The notes beneath the pieces were generated by a model. The model worked only from the letters and a program-made list of their open reading frames with translations. It did no database searches and was not told where the DNA came from. This document shows positions 1-6,621 of a stretch of 7,983 nucleotides of DNA, piece after piece. The DNA lies in the NCBI GenBank assembly GCA_900754805.1, contig CAAEEE010000233.1:1-7983 (forward strand), written 5' to 3'. How positions within the stretch are numbered: position 1 is the first letter of the stretch; every line of letters begins with the position of its first letter. The translations under genes were made by a program, and so were the position numbers. The DNA comes from Clostridia bacterium (GTDB lineage: Bacteria > Bacillota > Clostridia > Peptostreptococcales > Anaerovoracaceae).

Positions 1-3000
1 AACGACTGCGCCGGAGGCGGTGTTAAGCACAACCTTATCCTTGGCATTCAGAATGATTTCGCCCGACGGGTCAAGCGTTTCCGTAACCGTCTTATTTCCC
101 GAAGTGCGCTTAAAAGTTTCCTTGATGGCATTGTTATTCCAATCATCCTTTACGGTAAGAACCGCACTATGCTTAAAGATCTGATTTCCCTTCGGCGTTA
201 AGTTTCCGTAAGGCTCATGCGTAATCTTCGCATTCAAAATAACTGCCGACTTATCCGTTCCGGCTCCGGTTAAAGTAAACTCCGGCGTATAAGTTGTAAG
301 GTCTTCGCCTGCAATCGGCGTCCAAAGCTCTTCATAACCTGCATAGTAGCCCGTATAGGTTCCTCTTGGGGTAAAGGTCTTTGTCACGCCATCAACGGTA
401 TAGTCATAGGTATTTCCCGACTCTCCTAATTTTACCGAAAGCTCCCTGCCATTTGGCAGCGTAATCTTCGTGTTATCTTCTCTCAAAGTATCAACAAAAA
501 TTTCCGTATAGTCGGTATTTGCGGAGATTTTGATTTTGCCGTCTTCGCTTTCAAAATCGGTATCCAGCGGATAGACACTTCCGTCAATGGTGATTGACGG
601 CATCGGAAGTCTTGCTTCTGCCATGATGATGGTTTTTACGCGGTTCTTTTCTTCCAGAACAAAGCGTCCGTAAATGCCGTCATGGTTGACATAGTTAAAG
701 GTCGCATCATCCGAATAGTCCGCGCCGTCCGCTTCGACAACCGCAAAGTGATATTTGATGTCGCTCAGCAGATAGTCCTGCGGTGCTTCGATTTCCCTGA
801 GATAATACTTTCCTGCCGGAAGCTTCGTATTCACAAGGATTTCTCCGCCGTCCTCATAGGTGATGGAAATGACATCCATGAGTGTTTCCTTCTTGATGGA
901 TTTTGAGAAGATTTTCAAAACGCCGGCATGCTTTGCGGTGATTTCTTCCGCCGCATAAAGCCCGAACTTCACGACTTGTCCTTCCTTTGGCTTTTGATAG
1001 TCGCCTGACTTAAATGCGGTTTCAAATACCTTGGATAAATCAAGCTGCGCTTCATAGTATTTATTCTCAAAGGTATTCTTTCCCCAAATCAGCGGTGTGA
1101 ACTGGTCTTTATACTTCAGCTCCACAATCTGCTCTTTGCTGTCGTTTAAGTAGCTATCATCTGCCGCAAGTTCGCGGAGAATGTATTTTCCGAGCGGAAG
1201 AAGTCCGGAGACTGCCTTTCCGTTTTCGTCAGTTGTCAGCGTCTGAATAAGCGTAGAGTTTGTATAGCGGTTGGTCTTATAGATATTATACAGGTCAAGT
1301 ACGCCGACGCCGTTTCCGGACGCGGTGTCCGCACAGTAAATATCCATTGTGTAACCGTCCGCAAAGACAAGGCGAAGTGCTTCATCTTCTTTCTGATTGG
1401 TTGTAATTTCAATCGTGTAATACGCTTCTTTTCCTGCTTTGGTTGTGTAATGCGCTTTTGCAATTACCAGCATACCGTTTGAAAGTCCGGTGTTCTGGTT
1501 AAACTCTACCTGCGGATTTTCCGGGGTTAAAAGGTCGTACCAGTTCAGATTCGTCAGCGCTTTGTTTCCTTCTGCGTCTGTCTTGACATAGTTCAGGCTC
1601 GGAATGATTTCCTTGTAGCCGTGGTCTACCGCTGACTGCGGAAGCGTAATCGTTGTCTTGCACACGCCGCCGCGATAGAACATTTCTGCACGAATGCCAT
1701 CCTCCCACTTGAAGTAAATCGGTGCACTAATAGGAATCGTGCGGAAAGTTGTCATGTCTGCGCTTGTTTCCTTTTCATAGCCGAGTCCGACTTCTGCCTG
1801 TTCGGAAATTCCGGTGTTCTGCTTTGTGATGTTCGTCGTCGCAACGCCTGTTTCTTTGTCCATGACGGAAGCAAGCGCGAAGCCGTCCCAGTTTAAGGTA
1901 AAGCCGTTTTCTTCCTCCGGCTCCTGTGTGTACTCCACTTCGTAAACCTGCACAACTGCCTTTTTGAAGTTTCCTGCTGCATCGCACTCCTGCCATGCAG
2001 AAAGGTCAGAAAGAAGTACCCGTCTTACGGTTTCTCCTGTAGCATCATCCGTCTTTTCTATCATAATATAGTGCGGATCTTCTTTCGGATTTCCGGTAAA
2101 CGCAATGAGATTCCAGCCTTCCGGAATCGTATAAGATACATTTTCCACTCCGTTTTCATCCGCATTGACAAGCTTATAGGCACTGTTAAACGGCTTAAAA
2201 TCGCCGCTTTCATAGTAACCGATGGCTGCAATTCTTACCTCGCCTGTGTCATTCATTTTAACAACGGCCGTGCCATTTAATACTCCCGGCTTCTCAAATA
2301 CGCAGTTGTTATCCCACTCAAATATGGTTCTTGTCGCTTTATCTTCGACTGTCTTAAATACCGGAGGGGTGTCGGTCGGACCATCGAATTTTCCGTCACC
2401 GTCTGCATCCACGCCCGGTGTTACGACTTCCTGATGTGTGCCTGCGACCCTTTCCTCTTTTACAAGGTCTTTCTTTGTCAGCTTATACAGCGAATAGGTC
2501 TTGACTGCATAACGGTCAGGACAATACTTCGAGAAGTCCACCGCCTCATCGTTTCCAAAGAGGAAGTGATCGTCCTTGTATTCCGTTCCGTCCGAGTACA
2601 CAAGTTCCTTGCCGTCTGCTTCAAACACATAGGTTCTGTCATCCACCGACAAAGAAGATTTTCTCGACCAGTCGAGTTCTCCTGCGTCAATGAAAGAAGT
2701 AATCGGCTCTAAGATAGTAGCTCCGACGCTTCCTGTCATTTCTGTGGTTGGAATGTCTGCCGTAAAGCCGTTTTTCACGGAAGTGGTCTTTGTCACATTC
2801 ACCTTCGTAACATTTCTGCCGCTTGCCTGATTCTGAAGCGTGACTTCTACATCCCAGCGATAGTTATAGGTGTTATCGCTCATTTCATAGGCATATTTAT
2901 AGGTTGTATCTTTCTGCTCCGGGGAAAGGTAAAGCGTGCGCTTCACATTTCCTTCGCTTGCTGCCCTTTCGAGCATATACCAAAGCTGCGCACCTGTTTC

Positions 3001-6000
3001 ATGCTCATAGGAGCCTGTCTCGTAGTTTGCAGCGTTATAGGTTTTCGGACTGAGAAGCTTTCCAAAAAACGCTTTTACCGCCTCAACGATGTTCGATAAA
3101 TGGGTGGACTTGTCTTTTGGAATGACGATTTCCGCATCTGTCTTGCTGTCGTAGGTCTTAGGACCCTCCGAGCCGTCGTTTAGGGTTTCATCCTTTGCCG
3201 CAAAGAGTCCAAAGACTGCGTCCTTAATGTAGGAAACCATTTCAAAGACAGGCTCGAAAATGGTCTCTCCGTCTTTTTCAACCTTGTTAAAGCCGACAAG
3301 TGCTTCCCCCTTTTTCTCAATCTCAATCTTTGCTTTGACATTATTATTGATTACACCTGCGACTTTGTAATACCTGGTGTATGGAAACTGCGTTTTGTCA
3401 TAGGACGGATCGTTTTCGCTTGTGGTTCCGTCATATTCTACTTTCTGGAAATAGTAGCCGTCTACATGGTCGTCCTGCTTTGTAACGGTGAAGGTATAAC
3501 GGTTTGTTATCATTTCGGAAAGTTTCTCAAAAGAATACTTATCCTTATTCTGATACTTCACCTTGTTTCCGTCCGCGTCGTAGATACCAAACTGCTCAAC
3601 CGTTACACCATAGCCGTGCTTGTTATGGTCTACCGTAAGCTGTCCTTCCTGGATATAGCCGAAGTTATGATTTTTCGCCACGCCGTCTGCTCCATATTCG
3701 CCGACATAGTAGCCTTTTGGAAGCAGCCATTCAAGGACTTCGTATTTCCCATACGGAAGTTCATACGGAATAATGCACTCGCCGTTTTCATCAAGCTCAA
3801 AGGTATAGTTTTGGCTCTTAGAATCCATCTGCTCTGCGTTTGGCAGGAAGCGGTTATAGATGCCTCTGACTTCCGTGCCGCTGTCGCCGTAGCGCTTTCG
3901 GTTTTCTTCGTCCGTGTAATCCGGATTTCCTTTATAGCGGATAAAGATTTTCGTCCCTTTCATACGAACGGTCTTTCCGGTTTCGGAATCAACCTTTACC
4001 ACCTTAATCTTATTCGTCTTGATTTTGTCCCGGATATTTCCGTCATAGCGGTTGTTCCAGTAGTCGCCTGTTCCGTTTGAAACAGCTCCGATGTCGTTTG
4101 TGTCTTTCTTGTCATAGCCGCCAAACAGCCCGGTATCGTTTACCCTGCTGCCGTTATTTCCGTTATGCTCCTGCACATCAACAAAAGCGTGTTCGAGTAC
4201 ATACATCGGGTCGTCCGCCGCCGTTTCGGTTACTTCATAGCGTCCAAACGGCAGGTCTTTGATTATCAGAACGCCGTTTGTTCCTACCTTAATCGGATGG
4301 TCCGGATCTACCACGTAGCCGCCCGAATCACGGGATACAGTGTATTCGTAGGTTCCGCCCGGAAGCACTTTCGGTGTACCGCTCACAAGATGAATATATT
4401 CGCTTCCTTCAAGGCCGCTGCTAACCAGCTTCACTGTCCACATGGAGTTCTGTGAAATATTGAGGTCTGCGCCGCCGAGGTTACTGTCCTTAAACGGATT
4501 TTCTTTTTCGTTTGATTTAATCAGCTGAAGCTCGCCGCGGAAGCAGTCGTTTACGAAAGTCTCTAAATCATACTCGAGACAGTCCCCTTCCTGATTTAAC
4601 GGGTCATTTTTCGGGTCTGTGGTCGCACCAAGCTGATAATTATTTCCGTCGCCTTTTGTTACATCATAGCCTATGGTGTACTCCACATCCGTCCATGGAA
4701 GCCAGTCGCAGTCCAGGCAGTACTGACAGGTATCCTGCGTTTCTGCGTAGTAATGAACCTGATAGGTTCTCTCGCCTGCGTACTTATCCGGATCAATATA
4801 TCTTCCTTCCGGTCGGTACTCGGTAATGCGGTAGTCTACCGTTACATCCCACACCCTCTTGGTCGGTGACTTCGGAGAAGTATGGCGGTAGCCGATGATT
4901 TTTCCTTTTGAGTTATAGATTGGATGTGAACAGCCTGTGAGTGTTCCGGATTCAGTCAAAAACTCTTCCAGGTCGTCTTTTGTGACAAACGGTTGGTCGA
5001 ACAGGTTCTGCTCGCTTCCGTATTCATCCAGCGTAATCGTGTCAATGGTTTCCCATCCCTTTCCTGCGATGCTGCGCTCTAAGGTATAGGTTGCATTCAG
5101 ATGTGCATCGCCCATCGGCGTATGCTGCTCATCATCCCAGCCGCCGTTCTTATCAATCTTTTCTACCGGGAAGCTAAAAGTCGGAAAATATTCCACATCC
5201 GGCGGTTCGCACCGTTCTCCGCTCGGTTCGTCCGGCGTCTGGCTGTTTGTCAGCTTTAAGTAGCCGACAACCGGGTCTTCCAGACCTGAAATCATGCCCT
5301 GTGTATGTGCCTGTGATGTCTTGTGTTCCCAGAAGTAGAGCTGATAGAGGTTCTTATCTTCCTTAAACTTTGCCTCTGCTCTCTTTGCCGCAGCGCCGTT
5401 ATGCTTTACCATGATGGTCTTATTCAGCACTTCCGCGCTTTTTACTATGATGGAATACTTCTTGTTTGCCTTATCATATTTCAGCTCTGCAAGGCTCTTT
5501 GCAATCTTCTTTTCGCCGCCGCTGCTTGTTTCTTCGGCAAGGTAAAGATCATCGCCGTAGCTTCCTGCCGCAACTTCGATGGTTACCGGATAGCTTTCGA
5601 CTTCGCCGAGCGCAATTTCTTTCGGCTTCTTCTTGTCTTTGCTTGCGATACTTGCATCAAAATGTTCATACTTCTTGATTTCCTTTACCATGAAGTTATA
5701 AATATCTTGTGCATTGCTGTTTAAGCAGTTATAGAAGTGCGTTTTGGGGATCTTCTTGGTTCTCGGACCTTCAAAATAGCTTTGGTAGTACAGTCCGTTT
5801 GCCTCCAGCGTAAACTCCTTATCGGTACGCATCAGCTGGCCGCACTCCCAAATGAGTGCCTGCGATGCTGCAATCCAAGCATTCATACTGGCGCTTCCTT
5901 TATATCCGAGGTCGCGAAGTTCCTTCATGGTAGAGCCTGTGGTCGGAGCAAACATCATAACGGTTTGCATATTGTTAATGATTTGTTCGTTCTCTTTATC

Positions 6001-6402
6001 ATATGCTCTTGCATAATACGAACCATTTTTTCTATCATATGCTTTCAGTTTGTCGGAGCGCTGCACCACCCCATGCTCCACGCAGTAGACGAGGATGTCT
6101 TTCTTTCCGGTGTCAATCTCAAACTTATGGATTTTTCCGCCGTCCCCATCTTCCACGCAAGGGCCCACATCTAAGTATGCTTTATCAGGTCCTTCCATTT
6201 TTGAGTTATATCTTACAACATGGATTTCTACTGTCTTTCCCGACAGCTTGTTTCCGGTATCGGACTGCTTGAGCGTACCGGAGTAGCTTGCCGCAAATGC
6301 CGTATTGTCATAGCCGAGTAAATTTGAAAACGGCATATAGGTGAAAATGACTGCAATGGCAAGTAAAAGTGTGAATATTCTATGTCCTGTCGTTCTGCTC
6401 AT
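1..6402 (-). CDS. Giant thioester/CnaB (SpaA-like) surface adhesin, partial (C-terminus beyond window)
   Basis: This is an exported surface adhesin, open for 2134 codons with no stop before the window edge. Seen in order: signal peptide (1-37); thioester domain (about 40-250) with Cys107 in YCVEHG and Gln181 in SQALIWE; CnaB/SpaA-like modules near 410-550, 622-750, 797-905, 1031-1095 (start only), 1686-1770 and 1785-1890, most closing with a Y-x-(V/I/L)-x-E strand such as GRYEVTE or GKYYLREIEAP; a CxxCxxC patch (559-565); and a DADGDGKFD loop (1332-1340). In known families, thioester domains bind host surfaces covalently and CnaB modules form Lys-Asn/Asp isopeptide bonds that stiffen a stalk. 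A cell-wall sorting signal is expected further left but not seen. The start at 6402 has GGGGG seven bases upstream and puts a normal signal peptide at the N-terminus; an in-frame ATG at 6540 is the alternative. Residues 1100-1680 match no fold I can name. The adhesin class is secure; the ligand is unknown. Confidence 0.93.
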   Translation of the reverse strand, partial: MSRTTGHRIFTLLLAIAVIFTYMPFSNLLGYDNTAFAASYSGTLKQSDTGNKLSGKTVEIHVVRYNSKMEGPDKAYLDVGPCVEDGDGGKIHKFEIDTGKKDILVYCVEHGVVQRSDKLKAYDRKNGSYYARAYDKENEQIINNMQTVMMFAPTTGSTMKELRDLGYKGSASMNAWIAASQALIWECGQLMRTDKEFTLEANGLYYQSYFEGPRTKKIPKTHFYNCLNSNAQDIYNFMVKEIKKYEHFDASIASKDKKKPKEIALGEVESYPVTIEVAAGSYGDDLYLAEETSSGGEKKIAKSLAELKYDKANKKYSIIVKSAEVLNKTIMVKHNGAAAKRAEAKFKEDKNLYQLYFWEHKTSQAHTQGMISGLEDPVVGYLKLTNSQTPDEPSGERCEPPDVEYFPTFSFPVEKIDKNGGWDDEQHTPMGDAHLNATYTLERSIAGKGWETIDTITLDEYGSEQNLFDQPFVTKDDLEEFLTESGTLTGCSHPIYNSKGKIIGYRHTSPKSPTKRVWDVTVDYRITEYRPEGRYIDPDKYAGERTYQVHYYAETQDTCQYCLDCDWLPWTDVEYTIGYDVTKGDGNNYQLGATTDPKNDPLNQEGDCLEYDLETFVNDCFRGELQLIKSNEKENPFKDSNLGGADLNISQNSMWTVKLVSSGLEGSEYIHLVSGTPKVLPGGTYEYTVSRDSGGYVVDPDHPIKVGTNGVLIIKDLPFGRYEVTETAADDPMYVLEHAFVDVQEHNGNNGSRVNDTGLFGGYDKKDTNDIGAVSNGTGDYWNNRYDGNIRDKIKTNKIKVVKVDSETGKTVRMKGTKIFIRYKGNPDYTDEENRKRYGDSGTEVRGIYNRFLPNAEQMDSKSQNYTFELDENGECIIPYELPYGKYEVLEWLLPKGYYVGEYGADGVAKNHNFGYIQEGQLTVDHNKHGYGVTVEQFGIYDADGNKVKYQNKDKYSFEKLSEMITNRYTFTVTKQDDHVDGYYFQKVEYDGTTSENDPSYDKTQFPYTRYYKVAGVINNNVKAKIEIEKKGEALVGFNKVEKDGETIFEPVFEMVSYIKDAVFGLFAAKDETLNDGSEGPKTYDSKTDAEIVIPKDKSTHLSNIVEAVKAFFGKLLSPKTYNAANYETGSYEHETGAQLWYMLERAASEGNVKRTLYLSPEQKDTTYKYAYEMSDNTYNYRWDVEVTLQNQASGRNVTKVNVTKTTSVKNGFTADIPTTEMTGSVGATILEPITSFIDAGELDWSRKSSLSVDDRTYVFEADGKELVYSDGTEYKDDHFLFGNDEAVDFSKYCPDRYAVKTYSLYKLTKKDLVKEERVAGTHQEVVTPGVDADGDGKFDGPTDTPPVFKTVEDKATRTIFEWDNNCVFEKPGVLNGTAVVKMNDTGEVRIAAIGYYESGDFKPFNSAYKLVNADENGVENVSYTIPEGWNLIAFTGNPKEDPHYIMIEKTDDATGETVRRVLLSDLSAWQECDAAGNFKKAVVQVYEVEYTQEPEEENGFTLNWDGFALASVMDKETGVATTNITKQNTGISEQAEVGLGYEKETSADMTTFRTIPISAPIYFKWEDGIRAEMFYRGGVCKTTITLPQSAVDHGYKEIIPSLNYVKTDAEGNKALTNLNWYDLLTPENPQVEFNQNTGLSNGMLVIAKAHYTTKAGKEAYYTIEITTNQKEDEALRLVFADGYTMDIYCADTASGNGVGVLDLYNIYKTNRYTNSTLIQTLTTDENGKAVSGLLPLGKYILRELAADDSYLNDSKEQIVELKYKDQFTPLIWGKNTFENKYYEAQLDLSKVFETAFKSGDYQKPKEGQVVKFGLYAAEEITAKHAGVLKIFSKSIKKETLMDVISITYEDGGEILVNTKLPAGKYYLREIEAPQDYLLSDIKYHFAVVEADGADYSDDATFNYVNHDGIYGRFVLEEKNRVKTIIMAEARLPMPSITIDGSVYPLDTDFESEDGKIKISANTDYTEIFVDTLREDNTKITLPNGRELSVKLGESGNTYDYTVDGVTKTFTPRGTYTGYYAGYEELWTPIAGEDLTTYTPEFTLTGAGTDKSAVILNAKITHEPYGNLTPKGNQIFKHSAVLTVKDDWNNNAIKETFKRTSGNKTVTETLDPSGEIILNAKDKVVLNTASGAVV
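733..1050 (-). other. CnaB/SpaA-like module (residues ~1785-1890)
   Basis: AQLDLSKVFET (Lys1791) and VVKFGLYAAEEI open the fold. LPAGKYYLREIEAPQDYLL closes it, with Glu1870 as candidate Glu and the near-canonical E-x-x-A-P-x-x-Y ending. This is the most canonical SpaA module here. Confidence 0.8.
1093..1347 (-). other. CnaB/SpaA-like module (residues ~1686-1770)
   Basis: MDIYCADTASGNGVGVLDLYNIYKT leads into TDENGKAVSGLLPLGKYILRELAADDSYL, with Glu1744 as candidate Glu. The 'DENGK...L-P-L-G-K-Y-x-L-R-E' ending is strongly SpaA-like. The opening lysine is unclear, so an isopeptide bond is uncertain. Confidence 0.65.
3118..3312 (-). other. Start of a SpaA-like module without a recognisable closing strand (residues ~1031-1095)
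   Basis: KKGEALVGFNKVEKDG (Lys1040) followed by AVFGLFAAKDE is a typical SpaA opening. The usual G-K-Y-x-V-x-E closing strand is not seen where expected, and the chain instead runs into an unassigned stretch. The fold may be interrupted or divergent. Confidence 0.4.
3688..4014 (-). other. CnaB/SpaA-like module 3 (residues ~797-905)
   Basis: It starts NKIKVVKVDSETGK, with Lys803 as candidate. It closes with LPYGKYEVLEWLLPKGYYV, with Glu891 as candidate Glu and the P-x-G-Y ending. A charged, Tyr-rich insertion lies in the middle (about 825-860). This is one of the best-formed SpaA modules in the protein. Confidence 0.75.
4153..4539 (-). other. CnaB/SpaA-like module 2 (residues ~622-750)
   Basis: It starts RGELQLIKSNEKENPF, with Lys629 at the usual isopeptide position. 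It closes with LPFGRYEVTETAADDPMYV, with Glu726 at the catalytic position. This is a clear SpaA-type beginning and end. Confidence 0.72.
4753..5175 (-). other. CnaB/SpaA-like module 1 (residues ~410-550)
   Basis: The module begins FPVEKID, with Lys415 as candidate isopeptide lysine, and closes with VDYRITEYRPEGRYI, with Glu528 as candidate catalytic Glu. That ending resembles the Y-x-I-x-E-x-x-x-P-x-G-Y closing strand of SpaA-type folds. It is larger than a typical module because of an insertion around residues 470-515. The assignment is by motif only. Confidence 0.55.
5653..6285 (-). other. Thioester domain (TED-like) of the giant adhesin
   Basis: Residues about 40-250 carry the two signatures of Gram-positive thioester domains: an aromatic-Cys motif (YCVEHG, Cys107, codon 6082-6084) and a Gln motif ahead of a hydrophobic-Trp pair (AASQALIWE, Gln181, codon 5860-5862). 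In characterised members these two side chains form an internal thioester that reacts with host-surface amines. The position straight after the signal peptide, at the tip of a repeat stalk, matches the usual architecture. Domain edges are approximate; thioester formation is inferred from the motifs. Confidence 0.8.
6292..6402 (-). other. Signal peptide of the giant adhesin
   Basis: Residues 1-37 have a basic start (MSRTTGHR), a hydrophobic core (IFTLLLAIAVIFTYM) and a small-residue cleavage site, TAFA followed by ASYSG, so cleavage after Ala37 is likely. This supports Sec-dependent export and the start at 6402. Confidence 0.85.
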
Positions 6403-6409
6403 TTCCTTT

Positions 6410-6416
6410 CCCCCTT
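6410..6416 (-). promoter_or_regulatory. Ribosome binding site for the giant adhesin
   Basis: On the minus strand AAGGGGG sits seven bases before the ATG at 6402, with a second purine run (AAAGGAA) filling the spacer. This supports 6402 as the main start over the in-frame ATG at 6540. Confidence 0.65.
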
Positions 6417-6431
6417 TTTGGACATTCCTAT

Positions 6432-6447
6432 GGCAGTTTTTTCTGCC
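6432..6447 (-). repeat. Small hairpin just upstream of the adhesin ribosome binding site
   Basis: GGCAG and CTGCC flank a six-base A loop in the minus-strand RNA, ending 15 bases before the Shine-Dalgarno. It lacks a U-tract, so it is not a terminator; it may shape ribosome access. Confidence 0.4.
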
Positions 6448-6487
6448 CTCTTCATAGTGATAACTTTCTCTGTGCGTACCCATTGGT

Positions 6488-6501
6488 GAGGCTCTTGCCT
6501 C
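6488..6501 (-). repeat. Short inverted repeat in the adhesin leader
   Basis: GAGGC and GCCTC are separated by four bases. The pair sits in the same leader as the 6432-6447 hairpin and could form a second small stem-loop. No function can be assigned. Confidence 0.35.
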
Positions 6502-6558
6502 TTCACGCCTTCTTTTTCTTTCGCATTTGTGGTAAATCATGTTTCCTCTCTTTCCACG

Positions 6559-6592
6559 AAAAAAAGACACTATGTCAGCCATAATGTCTTTT
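6559..6592 (-). terminator. Intrinsic terminator after the FN3-like protein gene
   Basis: The minus-strand RNA folds AAAAGACAUUAUG, loop GCUGA, CAUAGUGUCUUUU: 13 pairs including one U-G wobble, running into a seven-U tract. It starts about 30 bases after the TAA at 6622-6624. The wobble is a pair only in the minus-strand RNA (an A-C mismatch in plus), which supports the orientation. It separates the two genes and probably lowers transcription into the adhesin. Confidence 0.8.
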
Positions 6593-6621
6593 CGTTTTAC
6601 TATTCTTGTGTAGTTATATTC

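Larger units (their letters stand above)
6403..6540 (-). other. In-frame 46-codon upstream extension / untranslated leader of the giant adhesin
   Basis: The frame of the giant gene stays open upstream to the previous gene's stop. It has an ATG at 6540 preceded by AGAGAGG four bases away. Starting there would add 46 highly charged residues (MIYHKCERKRRREEARASP...) before MSRTTGHR. A 46-residue basic stretch before a signal peptide is unusual, so this is more likely a leader or leader peptide. No -35/-10 pair is evident in the stretch. Confidence 0.3.

Noticed and set aside
1236..1996. Minus-strand open frames of 69-75 codons
   Set aside because: They overlap the adhesin in another frame on the same strand, and their Arg/Ser-rich products look like out-of-frame translation.
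3466..4080. 204-codon plus-strand open frame
   Set aside because: It lies wholly antisense to the intact adhesin frame, whose translation has clear domain motifs; the plus-strand product resembles no protein family and has the composition of a shadow frame.
733..4539. The repeated SpaA-like modules as a DNA-level tandem repeat
   Set aside because: The modules are similar only at protein motif level; I see no long near-identical DNA repeats that would suggest recent duplication.
5323..6286. Cluster of plus-strand open frames of 63-145 codons
   Set aside because: All are antisense to the thioester domain and following region of the adhesin; none has a convincing ribosome site or recognisable product.
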